DNA of 6,724 nucleotides from Bacteroidales bacterium (GCA_017478685.1 JAFVDC010000085.1:1-6724), one strand, 5' to 3'; shown: positions 1 to 6,043, numbered from the stretch's first letter. Numbers and translations are program-made. Notes: generated by a model from the sequence alone, not told the origin.

Positions 1-670
1 AGTCTATGCCGTGGCCAAGTTCTTCGGCCCACATGTAGCCGTCTCCGGTGCTGCCGGTGCCGGGATAGGACAGACCGCCGGTGGCTATAATGAGTTTGGT
101 GCAGTTGTATTCAATGGGCTCTATCGTGAGTTCCTCACGGGTGGGGGCGGGCTTTCCGCGCATGGGAGGGCGCTCAGTGGGGATGCGTACCTGCTTACGG
201 GAGGTCTGGATGCAGTCGAGGCTGAACCCGCGGGGCGTTACGTCAATGGTCTTCACCTCACAGTCCGTGACCACTTTCACGCCGGAAAGCGTGCAGGCAC
301 GGAGAAGGGTATCCACCACGTCTCCTGCCATATGTGATTCCGGGAATGCGCGGTCTCCGCGTTCAACGACGCTCCTGAGACCGTTACGCTTAAGGAGATC
401 AATCACGCCCTGGGGGGTGAGGGTGTGCCAGGCCGGGTTAAGGAAATTCACATCCGTACGGATATGGGACTGGAAGTCTCCCCAGTCTTTTACATTGGTG
501 AAATTGCACCTGCCTTTACCGGTAATCATAACCTTACGGCCAGCCTTGGGCATCTTTTCAAGTACGGTCACGGTACCTGCGCCGCCGCCTGCGGCAATCT
601 GTTCCGCAGCGCCTATGGCTGCCATAAGTCCGGCGGCTCCTCCGCCTATTACAATGATGTCAGAACGCAT
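1..670 (-). CDS. BaiN/HI0933-family NAD(P)/FAD-dependent oxidoreductase, 3' part missing
   Basis: Reading the minus strand from the ATG at 670-668 gives 223 codons with no stop before the window edge, so the C-terminal part is missing. The product begins MRSDIIVIGGGAAGL, a Rossmann FAD-binding site (G9, G11, G14), with an acidic residue (E38) ending the second strand. GKGRCNFTN at residues 51-59, RAFPES at 107-112 and GGLSYPGTGSTGDGY at 198-212 are hallmarks of the HI0933/BaiN flavoprotein family, often annotated as aminoacetone oxidase-like or NAD(P)/FAD-dependent oxidoreductase. Members are about 400 residues and presumably cytoplasmic; the substrate is unknown for most, and the bile-acid role of BaiN should not be assumed here. 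A Bacteroidetes-type promoter lies just upstream (688-718). It is transcribed divergently from the tRNA. The family call is firm; the reaction is not. Confidence 0.92.
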   Translation of the reverse strand, partial: MRSDIIVIGGGAAGLMAAIGAAEQIAAGGGAGTVTVLEKMPKAGRKVMITGKGRCNFTNVKDWGDFQSHIRTDVNFLNPAWHTLTPQGVIDLLKRNGLRSVVERGDRAFPESHMAGDVVDTLLRACTLSGVKVVTDCEVKTIDVTPRGFSLDCIQTSRKQVRIPTERPPMRGKPAPTREELTIEPIEYNCTKLIIATGGLSYPGTGSTGDGYMWAEELGHGID

Positions 671-687
671 AATGATCTATTTGGCCA

Positions 688-718
688 CAAAAATACAAAA
701 AATACGGCTCTGCTGCAA
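688..718 (-). promoter_or_regulatory. Bacteroidetes-type promoter of the flavoprotein gene
   Basis: On the minus strand TATTTTTG (695 down to 688) matches the -7 consensus TAnnTTTG. A TTG (718 down to 716) stands 20 bases upstream as a -33 element. Transcription would start near 681-684, leaving a leader of only about 11-14 nt before the ATG at 670. The match is by eye in an A/T-rich stretch. Confidence 0.6.
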
Positions 719-745
719 TAAACAATTATCTCAGATGGTACACCC

Positions 746-793
746 GGGCAACGAAACGCACAAAAAACGCCATTTTCGTGTGAATCATTGACC
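746..793. repeat. 48-bp imperfect palindrome, copy 1 of 2
   Basis: This is the first of two 48-base units spaced 4 bases apart. The units are identical at 36 of 48 positions by my hand alignment. The outer arms are GGGCAACGA (746-754) and TCATTGACC (785-793), with two mismatches when paired. An AA/AA internal loop follows, then an inner stem CGCAC (757-761) with GTGTG (778-782), including one G-T wobble. The central loop carries AAAA opposite TTTT. It lies between divergent transcription units, about 50-100 bp upstream of the flavoprotein promoter start region. Function unknown: a dimeric-protein operator, a REP-like element or a transcript hairpin are all possible. Confidence 0.7.
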
Positions 794-797
794 AAAT

Positions 798-845
798 GGG
801 CAACGAAATGCACAAAAAGGCCCTAAAACGTGTAAATCGTTGCCC
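798..845. repeat. 48-bp palindrome, copy 2 of 2
   Basis: This is the second unit of the tandem pair, with a period of 52 bases. Its outer arms are a perfect 9-bp inverted repeat, GGGCAACGA (798-806) and TCGTTGCCC (837-845). Inside an AA/AA internal loop lies the stem TGCAC (809-813) with GTGTA (830-834). Compared with copy 1, unit position 12 changes C to T and position 37 changes G to A, so that pair switches from C-G to T-A and is preserved. No T-tract follows it, so it is not an obvious intrinsic terminator. Confidence 0.72.
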
Positions 846-921
846 TGCCACATCCTTACTTCAATCAAAGACCCGGCATTACAAAGAAGTGGGGAATATA
901 TGGGAATTAAAAAAATTGTTG

Positions 922-929
922 TATATTTG
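922..929 (+). promoter_or_regulatory. -7 element of the tRNA-Thr promoter
   Basis: TATATTTG is an exact match to the Bacteroidetes -7 consensus TAnnTTTG. It sits 28 bases upstream of the mature tRNA 5' end, so a start near 933-937 would give a precursor leader of about 20-25 nt. I find no convincing TTG or TTTG at -33; the upstream stretch is only A/T-rich. Confidence 0.6.
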
Positions 930-934
930 TAGTC

Positions 935-952
935 CCGATTCACCACAATCGG
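935..952 (+). other. Hairpin in the pre-tRNA 5' leader
   Basis: CCGATT (935-940) and AATCGG (947-952) form a perfect 6-bp stem around the 6-base loop CACCAC, ending 5 bases before the tRNA. It would sit at or near the 5' end of the precursor. It could affect RNase P access or precursor stability; this is inference. Confidence 0.5.
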
Positions 953-957
953 CAAAA

Positions 958-1030
958 GCCACTTTAGCTCAGTCGGTAGAGCAGCGCATTCGTAACGCGC
1001 AGGTCGTCAGTTCGAGCCTGATGAGTGGCT
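958..1030 (+). tRNA. tRNA-Thr, anticodon CGU
   Basis: This is a 73-nt cloverleaf. The acceptor stem is GCCACTT with GAGTGGC (one terminal G-T pair). The D arm is GCTC-AGTCGGTA-GAGC. The anticodon loop TTCGTAA has anticodon CGT at 991-993, reading ACG codons. The variable region is AGGTC and the T arm GTCAG-TTCGAGC-CTGAT. The discriminator is U, and CCA is not encoded, as is usual in Bacteroidetes, so it must be added after transcription. In the anticodon stem pair 31-39 is A-C (988 and 996), a mismatch next to the loop; the other four pairs are G-C. It serves threonine decoding and is followed at once by a terminator-like hairpin and then pnuC. Confidence 0.95.
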
Positions 1031-1031
1031 C

Positions 1032-1064
1032 AAAGGGGAAGCCCCACAGGGTTTCCCTCTTTTT
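1032..1064 (+). terminator. Intrinsic terminator-like hairpin after the tRNA
   Basis: GGGGAAGCC (1035-1043) pairs with GGTTTCCCT (1050-1058) over nine positions, including two G-T wobbles, around the loop CCACAG. TTTTT follows at 1060-1064. It begins two bases after the tRNA and its T-tract ends four bases before the pnuC start codon. It should end most tRNA transcripts, and it lies exactly where a pnuC ribosome-binding site would be expected. Confidence 0.75.
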
Positions 1065-1068
1065 GATT

Positions 1069-1644
1069 ATGGAAACTGTTATTCTGGCAATAGAGATTTT
1101 TGCGGCCGTAACCGGCGTCCTGTACGTGGTGCTGGAAGTGCTGCAAAAGAATTCCATGTGGGTTGTGGGCATCCTTACCGGTGCCGCCTGCGCCTTCAGT
1201 TTCGCCGTCCAGCATGTGTGGGCCTCCATGGGGCTCAACATCTATTACATGGCAGTTTCCGTAGTGGGCCTTTACAAATGGCGTAAGGACAGCGCCCAGG
1301 TAGGGGAAGGCGAAATCCACCTCAGGAAACTCCCGGAAAGCGTGATGCTGTGGAGCTCCGTGGCGTTTGTTCTTGGCTCCCTTGCGCTTGCATGGGTTCT
1401 GAGGCTTACCGGAGATGCGGCTCCATTCCTTGACGCTACGGCTGCCGTCCTTAGCGTAATCGCCACATGGTGGCTGGCCCAGAGTTACCTCAGGCAGTGG
1501 ATACTATGGATTGTGGCAGACATCATGTCCACGGCCCTTTGTGTCCAAACAGGACAATACTGGATGGCCGGGCTGTACCTTGTTTACACTGCTTCGGCCG
1601 TATATGGATATTATCACTGGAAAAGAAAAGGTAAGTTTGTATAA
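1069..1644 (+). CDS. pnuC: PnuC-family transporter (nicotinamide riboside type)
   Basis: This 191-residue inner-membrane protein has about seven hydrophobic segments, near residues 3-25, 30-47, 55-71, 92-111, 120-137, 144-161 and 164-184, which is the PnuC/SWEET-like fold and length. LRQWILWIVADI (141-152) and the ending YGYYHWKRKGK fit the family. PnuC proteins move nicotinamide riboside by facilitated diffusion coupled to intracellular phosphorylation; relatives PnuT and PnuX carry thiamine and riboflavin, so the substrate cannot be fixed from sequence. The start was set at ATG 1069: the frame stays open upstream to 796, but that would translate the tRNA, and ATG 1021 also lies inside the tRNA. 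No Shine-Dalgarno site is visible, because the terminator hairpin occupies that place. The stop TAA shares its last A with the queD ATG, so the two genes are probably translationally coupled. Confidence 0.9.
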   Translation: METVILAIEIFAAVTGVLYVVLEVLQKNSMWVVGILTGAACAFSFAVQHVWASMGLNIYYMAVSVVGLYKWRKDSAQVGEGEIHLRKLPESVMLWSSVAFVLGSLALAWVLRLTGDAAPFLDATAAVLSVIATWWLAQSYLRQWILWIVADIMSTALCVQTGQYWMAGLYLVYTASAVYGYYHWKRKGKFV

Positions 1645-1973
1645 TGTACTACGTTTGCAAAAGACTGGAAATAGCCGGGGCTCACGCGCTTAAGCTCTCC
1701 TATGAAAGCAAGTGCGAGGATCTTCACGGCCACAACTGGATTGTCAAGATCTACAGCAAGAGCGAAACCCTCAACGCAGACGGCATGGTGACGGATTTCA
1801 CCCACATCAAGCGCGACATCTCCGGCGCCCTGGACCACAAGAATCTCAACGACGTCCTGCCCTTCAATCCCACCGCGGAAAACATCGCCCGCTGGATCTG
1901 CGACCACGTGGACAACGCCTACAAGGTTGAGGTTTGGGAAAGCGAAATGAACATGGCAGCATACGAAAAATAA
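1644..1973 (+). CDS. queD: 6-carboxy-5,6,7,8-tetrahydropterin synthase QueD
   Basis: This 109-residue protein of the PTPS/QueD family converts 7,8-dihydroneopterin triphosphate to 6-carboxytetrahydropterin, an early step toward preQ0 and queuosine. The zinc ligands are H14, H28 and H30, within AHAL and CEDLHGHNW. C24, in the C-x3-HGH arrangement of QueD, is the expected catalytic cysteine. D64-H65 (LDHKNLND), PTAEN (76-80) and E99 complete the conserved active-site and substrate-binding motifs. It is slightly shorter than E. coli QueD (about 120 residues). The start overlaps the pnuC stop by one base (TAATG). The zinc and Cys pattern favours QueD over eukaryotic-type pyruvoyl-tetrahydropterin synthase, and the presence of queC downstream supports that. 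Confidence 0.95.
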   Translation: MYYVCKRLEIAGAHALKLSYESKCEDLHGHNWIVKIYSKSETLNADGMVTDFTHIKRDISGALDHKNLNDVLPFNPTAENIARWICDHVDNAYKVEVWESEMNMAAYEK

Positions 1974-1984
1974 TTTATAATCAA

Positions 1985-2587
1985 ATGGATAAAAAATCAT
2001 ACGCATTCGGAATGAGCGTTGCCTCCAGCTTCTATCAGCAGGGCATACGCGTCCCCAACGTGGAAGACTTCCTTGCAGGCCTCAAGGCCATGCTCACTGG
2101 CACCAAGCCCGCCATCTCACTTGAAGAGGCAGGGGAGGCCCTTGAAGCCTTCTACAAGGAGCTTGAAGATGAATCGGCCGAAAGAAACGCCGCCGCGGGT
2201 GCCGCCGCAAAGGAAGAAGGCGAGAAGTTCCTGGCTTCCATGGCAAAGGACCCCGCCGTCAAGGCAACCGGAAGCGGCCTCATGTACAAAGTGATCAAGG
2301 AAGGCACCGGCAGGAGGCCCAAGGCCACGGACAAGGTGTACTGCCACTATGAGGGAACCTTCCCCAACGGCCAGGTCTTTGACAGCTCCTACAAGAGGGG
2401 AGAGCCCATCGAATTCGGCCTCAATCAGGTCATCAAGGGCTGGACCGAAGGCCTTCAGCTCATGAGTGAAGGCGCAAAGTATGAACTCTATCTCCCGTAC
2501 CACCTTGCCTACGGAGACCGCGGAACCGGCGGAATTCCTCCCTACAGCGCCCTTAAATTCGTTGTGGAGCTCATAGAGGTCCGTTAG
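1985..2587 (+). CDS. FKBP-type peptidyl-prolyl cis-trans isomerase (FklB-like)
   Basis: This 200-residue protein accelerates proline cis-trans isomerisation during folding. Residues 1-90 form an N-terminal helical region (SYAFGMSVASSF, then VEDFLAGLKAMLTG), as in the dimerisation domain of FKBP22/FklB, ending in a charged Ala/Glu-rich linker. Residues about 95-200 are the FKBP domain with its pocket residues intact: Y122, F132-D133 (FDSS), V149-I150, W153, Y176 (AYG), I184 (GIPP) and F192. No signal peptide or lipobox is visible, so it is likely cytoplasmic. ATG 1985 was chosen because it follows the queD stop by 11 nt and starts the typical N-terminus; the frame opens upstream at 1934, which would overlap queD. 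TAG ends it three bases before recR. Confidence 0.94.
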   Translation: MDKKSYAFGMSVASSFYQQGIRVPNVEDFLAGLKAMLTGTKPAISLEEAGEALEAFYKELEDESAERNAAAGAAAKEEGEKFLASMAKDPAVKATGSGLMYKVIKEGTGRRPKATDKVYCHYEGTFPNGQVFDSSYKRGEPIEFGLNQVIKGWTEGLQLMSEGAKYELYLPYHLAYGDRGTGGIPPYSALKFVVELIEVR

Positions 2588-2590
2588 GAA

Positions 2591-3202
2591 GTGCCTTACA
2601 AGGAGACATACCCTTCGGCCCTTCTCACGGAGGCCGTGGAGGCCATAAGCTCACTGCCAGGCGTAGGCCGTCGCAGTGCGCTGAGGCTTGCGCTGCACCT
2701 TCTCTCGCAGCCCGAGGCCAATGTCCACCATTTTACAGATGCCATAAACCACCTCCGCGACGATGTAAAATACTGCCGGCACTGCAAGATGATATCGGAC
2801 CACGATGTCTGCTCGATATGCGCAGACACCAAGCGGGACCATCGCACCATTTGCGTGGTGGAAAGCGTGAGGGATGTCATGAGCATAGAGGCAACCCTCC
2901 AGTACCACGGCGTGTACCATGTGCTTGGCGGCATCATCTCTCCCATCCAGGGGGTGGGGCCGTCGGACCTCACCATCCGTGAACTTGTTCAGAGGGTGGG
3001 GGAGGCCGATGAAGTGATCCTCGCCCTTCCCGGAGACGTTGAGGGGGAGACTACCGCTTTTTACATCTATCGGCAGATAGAGGGCTCCGGAGTCAAAGTA
3101 ACCTCCCTTGCCAGGGGCCTTGGGTTCGGAGACGACCTCGAGTATGCCGACACCCTCACCCTCGGCCGCTCAATAGTTAACAGACAAACTTTTAAACCAT
3201 GA
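2591..3202 (+). CDS. recR: Recombination mediator protein RecR
   Basis: This 203-residue RecR acts with RecF/RecO to load RecA on SSB-coated gaps. The order is a helix-hairpin-helix LPGVGRRSALRLALHLL (22-38), a four-cysteine zinc finger C62-C65-C74-C77, a Toprim domain starting about residue 85 with E91 in CVVESVRDVMSIE, and the C-terminal ARGLGFGDDLEYAD segment. Length matches the family. It starts at GTG 2591: an in-frame TAG (2585-2587, the FKBP stop) rules out anything earlier, and the next ATG is inside the zinc finger. Only GAA separates that TAG from GTG, so FKBP and recR share a reading frame. Its TGA overlaps the next ATG (ATGA). Its place in this operon probably reflects co-transcription rather than function. 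Confidence 0.97.
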   Translation: MPYKETYPSALLTEAVEAISSLPGVGRRSALRLALHLLSQPEANVHHFTDAINHLRDDVKYCRHCKMISDHDVCSICADTKRDHRTICVVESVRDVMSIEATLQYHGVYHVLGGIISPIQGVGPSDLTIRELVQRVGEADEVILALPGDVEGETTAFYIYRQIEGSGVKVTSLARGLGFGDDLEYADTLTLGRSIVNRQTFKP

Positions 3203-4359
3203 ATACAGAAGCTTCACGCTGCCTTCTTTGCAAAAAGCCCAAATGCGCCATTGAAGGCTGCCCCGTGCATACCCCCATCCCTGAATGCATGCGCCTTTAC
3301 CGTGAAGGGCGCCTCCAAGAGGCAGGGTCCCTGCTTTTCAGGAACAACCCCCTGAGCGCCGTCACGTCGCTGGTCTGCGACTGGAAACAGTTCTGCTTCG
3401 GCCACTGTGTGCTAAATGCCAAAAAAGCCCCGGTGCGCTGGTACGAAATAGAGCACGAGATATCATCCGCCTATCTTTTCGGCCATTCCCTGGAGCGCCA
3501 TTCGCTGGAGCATTCCTACGACCGCATCGCCATAGTAGGGGCTGGTCCTGCCGGCATTGCAGCCGCCGTGTGGCTGTACCAGAGCGGAGCGGAGGTCACC
3601 ATCTTCGACTCCAATCCCCGTATGGGCGGCGTGCTCCGTTACGGAATCCCGTCCTTCAGGCTGGACAAGAAGTACTGCGACGCCTATGAGAAGATGCTCC
3701 TGGACGCCGGAATAGAGTTCCGCGAAGGCGTGGAAGTGGGGAAGGACGTGTCCCTGGAGGACCTTTCGGCCGAATACGACGCCGTTCTGGTTGCCGCCGG
3801 AGCGGAGCGCCCCGTCTCCCTGGGCATTCCTGGCGAGGAAAGGGCTGTCCAGGCGCTGCCTTTCCTTAAGAATCCTTCGGCCTTCAAACTTGGCCGGAAG
3901 GTCATTGTGATAGGCGGCGGCAACGTTGCCATGGATGCCTGCCGCACGGCTGCGCGCATGGGAATCGAGACCTGGGTGTACTACCGCAAGACCTTCGAAA
4001 ACATGCCGGCAAACCCTCTGGAGGTGAAGGCCGCAAAGGAAGACGGCGTGCAGTTCAAGGTGTTCCAGGCGCCGGTGGAGGTTAAGGAAGGCGGCGTTGT
4101 GTTCTGCGACACCAAGAACGTTGTCCCGGAAGACGGCGGCCGCGTGGTTACCAAAATCCTGAAGGGAACGGAGCATTTTGTAGAGTGCGACACTCTTCTT
4201 ACAGCCATCAGTGAAAAACCGGATCCCGTTCTCACCGTGGCTGCCCAGAAATACCGCAACGTGTTCCTGGCCGGAGACTTCATGAGCGGTCCCGCAACCG
4301 TGGTGGAGGCCGTCCAAAGCGCAAAGACGGCGGTGGAAAACATCCTGGAGAGTCTATGA
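3199..4359 (+). CDS. GltD-like Fe-S/FAD NAD(P)H oxidoreductase (short, orphan)
   Basis: This 386-residue protein resembles the small subunit of glutamate synthase and the related NfnB and dihydropyrimidine dehydrogenase N-terminal modules. Residues 8-70 hold two cysteine groups typical of the paired [4Fe-4S] domain: C8-x2-C11-x4-C16-x4-C21-P and C60-x5-C66-x3-C70. The FAD site is GAGPAG (114-119), then GGVLRYGIPSFRL (143-155). The pyridine-nucleotide site is GGGNVAMD (239-246), then YYRKTFENMPA. A second FAD motif is LAGDFMSGPATVVEA (357-371). It is shorter than E. coli GltD (about 470), chiefly between the NAD(P) site and the C-terminus. No glutamate synthase large subunit is present, so the electron acceptor is unknown. 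It overlaps both recR and queC by 4 nt, suggesting coupled translation. An assignment as glutamate synthase would be premature. Confidence 0.88.
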   Translation: MNTEASRCLLCKKPKCAIEGCPVHTPIPECMRLYREGRLQEAGSLLFRNNPLSAVTSLVCDWKQFCFGHCVLNAKKAPVRWYEIEHEISSAYLFGHSLERHSLEHSYDRIAIVGAGPAGIAAAVWLYQSGAEVTIFDSNPRMGGVLRYGIPSFRLDKKYCDAYEKMLLDAGIEFREGVEVGKDVSLEDLSAEYDAVLVAAGAERPVSLGIPGEERAVQALPFLKNPSAFKLGRKVIVIGGGNVAMDACRTAARMGIETWVYYRKTFENMPANPLEVKAAKEDGVQFKVFQAPVEVKEGGVVFCDTKNVVPEDGGRVVTKILKGTEHFVECDTLLTAISEKPDPVLTVAAQKYRNVFLAGDFMSGPATVVEAVQSAKTAVENILESL

Positions 4360-4997
4360 AGGCTGTATTGATATATTCCGGCGGGCTCGACAGCACCACC
4401 CTTCTCTACGAGTATAAAGACTCCATTGCCATTGCCGTGTCCTTCGACTACGGCTCCAAGCACAACGCCCGGGAACTTGCATGTGCCGCGGAAAACTGCC
4501 GGAGGCTTGGCGTGAAGCACCTTGTGATTCCCCTTGAGTTCATGGGCAAATACTTCAAGAGCAGCCTTCTTGAAGGCGGCGGGGACATCCCGGAGGGCTC
4601 TTATGCCGATGAAAACATGAAGAGCACCGTGGTGCCTTTCCGCAACGGCATCATGCTGGCCATAGCCGCCGGACTGGCCGAAAGCTACGGCCTTGATGCT
4701 GTTATGCTGGCGAATCACGGCGGAGACCACGCCATTTACCCTGATTGCCGTCCTGAATTCATAGATTCAATGGCCGCAGCCGTGGAGGCGGGCACATACA
4801 ACGGCGTAAAGGTGATTTCACCGTATTGCAACATTACCAAACGAGACATCGCCCTGCGGGGCAAGGCGATCGGCATAGATTATTCCCTCACTTATTCCTG
4901 TTACAAGGGAGGGGAGAAGCATTGCGGCAAGTGCGGTACCTGCGTGGAAAGGAAGGAAGCCCTTGAAGGCTTTGACCCTACGGAGTACTCAGAGTAG
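4356..4997 (+). CDS. queC: 7-cyano-7-deazaguanine (preQ0) synthase QueC
   Basis: This 213-residue ATP-dependent enzyme turns 7-carboxy-7-deazaguanine plus ammonia into preQ0, the precursor of queuosine in tRNA. The N-terminal PP-loop SGGLDST (8-14) binds ATP. The C-terminal zinc site is C182-x7-C190-x2-C193-x2-C196, within YSCYKGGEKHCGKCGTC. FDYGSKH, VPFRNG and ANHGGD are further QueC motifs. Length is usual for the family (about 220). ATG 4356 overlaps the previous stop as ATGA, and its position immediately before the PP-loop strand makes this start secure. It works downstream of QueD in the same pathway; QueE, which makes the intermediate between them, is not in the window. Its TAG lies 9 nt inside the convergent corA gene. 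Confidence 0.97.
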   Translation: MKAVLIYSGGLDSTTLLYEYKDSIAIAVSFDYGSKHNARELACAAENCRRLGVKHLVIPLEFMGKYFKSSLLEGGGDIPEGSYADENMKSTVVPFRNGIMLAIAAGLAESYGLDAVMLANHGGDHAIYPDCRPEFIDSMAAAVEAGTYNGVKVISPYCNITKRDIALRGKAIGIDYSLTYSCYKGGEKHCGKCGTCVERKEALEGFDPTEYSE

Positions 4998-5954
4998 TTT
5001 CTTCCTTCTGAAAAGAATCCATACTACCAGGCAGCTTATTACCATGAGGCCGAGGATGATTATCCAGTTCCAGAAATTGGCGTTGGGGTCACTGGCATTT
5101 ATCATGGGGAGCCTTACGTTCATGCCATAGAAGCCCGCGATGAGGGTGGGAGGCATGAGGAAGACGCTCACCACCGCCAGGATTTTCATGATCTTGTTCT
5201 GCTCCAGGTTGATAAGACCCACCACGGTGTCCTGGAGGTACTCAAGACGCTCGAAGCAGAAGTTAGTGTGGCTGAGGAGCGAGGAGATGTCCTGCAGGAG
5301 TACGTTGAGGCGGTTTTCCAGGCTGCGGGGCACTTTTGTGGAGCGCATGAGGTTGCTGATGAGGCGCTGCTTGTCCACAACGTTCTCACGCACCACCATG
5401 GTGTTTTCCTGCATCTGGGAAATGTCAATGAGGAGTTCCTGGTCTATGTCCTCCTGGTCGTTGATCTGTTTCGCGTACTGGGAGATTTCCTTTGAAAGGA
5501 GCTCAATCATATCTGCGTCAAGGTCTACGCGTTGGTCCAGGATGCTGGCAAAGACGCTGAAACCTGAAGGATACTGCTTTGGATTAACCTGCATCCTCCT
5601 TTGAAGCTCCGTGAAAGAGCGGAGCGGAACCTCGCGGAGCGTGGTGAGGGTGTCGTCCACTATTGTGAACGATACCGCCTGCTCCCCGTACTCTTCAGGG
5701 CCGGGGGTGAGGAAGTTGGTGTTTGCGAAGATGGCGTCGTCGGTTTCGAAGTAACGGGACGACGACTCGATTTCCTCCGCTTGCGCGCGGGACTGGATTT
5801 CCGTGCCCAGGAAGGCTTCCACGGCACGTTTTTCTGCGCCTGTAGGCTGGACAAGGTCCATCCATACTACGTCTTCAAGCTTTATGTTCTGGAAATCGTT
5901 CTCCGACTGGGAGAGGAGAATTTTTCCGTTTTCTTTGTAGAAGATACTCAGCAT
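4989..5954 (-). CDS. corA: CorA-family magnesium/divalent cation channel
   Basis: This 321-residue inner-membrane protein of the CorA family takes up Mg2+ (Co2+ and Ni2+ in some members) as a pentamer. Residues 1-250 form the cytoplasmic alpha/beta domain and long helices (for example the stretch around QMQENTMVVRENVVDKQR). TM1 spans about 256-275 and ends in YGMNV (276-280), which carries the GMN selectivity signature. TM2 spans about 296-315 and the protein ends in the basic tail FRRKKLL. A valine follows GMN where phenylalanine is common; this occurs elsewhere in the family. The ATG at 5954 is preceded by AAAGGGAT on the coding strand, a possible weak ribosome site. It is convergent with queC and divergent from rpsA. 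Confidence 0.95.
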   Translation of the reverse strand: MLSIFYKENGKILLSQSENDFQNIKLEDVVWMDLVQPTGAEKRAVEAFLGTEIQSRAQAEEIESSSRYFETDDAIFANTNFLTPGPEEYGEQAVSFTIVDDTLTTLREVPLRSFTELQRRMQVNPKQYPSGFSVFASILDQRVDLDADMIELLSKEISQYAKQINDQEDIDQELLIDISQMQENTMVVRENVVDKQRLISNLMRSTKVPRSLENRLNVLLQDISSLLSHTNFCFERLEYLQDTVVGLINLEQNKIMKILAVVSVFLMPPTLIAGFYGMNVRLPMINASDPNANFWNWIIILGLMVISCLVVWILFRRKKLL

Positions 5955-6043
5955 ATCCCTTTCTTCTGTTTTAGCTCCGGGCCAGTCAAACCGGATGGAT
6001 TAACGTTTATGAACCAGCCGACATTACGGAAAAGTACGGCGTG

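Noticed and set aside
11..791. Plus-strand open frames opposite the flavoprotein gene
   Set aside because: They are antisense to a clear BaiN-family coding frame, have no recognisable domains, and reflect GC-rich codon bias.
746..845. CRISPR array
   Set aside because: There are only two units, 4 bases apart, 75 percent identical, and palindromic throughout, with no spacers or cas genes.
958..1030. Integration site for a mobile element at the tRNA 3' end
   Set aside because: No integrase gene, and no repeated copy of the tRNA 3' end, is visible downstream; the flanking genes are housekeeping.
796..1068. Extended N-terminus for pnuC (open frame from 796)
   Set aside because: It would translate straight through the tRNA and its terminator. 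The PnuC homology begins at the ATG at 1069.
1031..1068. preQ1 riboswitch controlling the pnuC-queD operon
   Set aside because: The gap is too short and is fully explained by a terminator-like hairpin; no preQ1 aptamer pattern is seen.
3463..4730. Long minus-strand open frames opposite the GltD-like gene and queC
   Set aside because: The plus-strand frames carry complete conserved motifs and tight operon junctions; the antisense products are low-complexity and match nothing I recognise.
4957..4972. Terminator hairpin AAGCC/GGCTT at the end of queC
   Set aside because: The 5-bp stem lies inside coding sequence with only three T following, so it is too weak to call.
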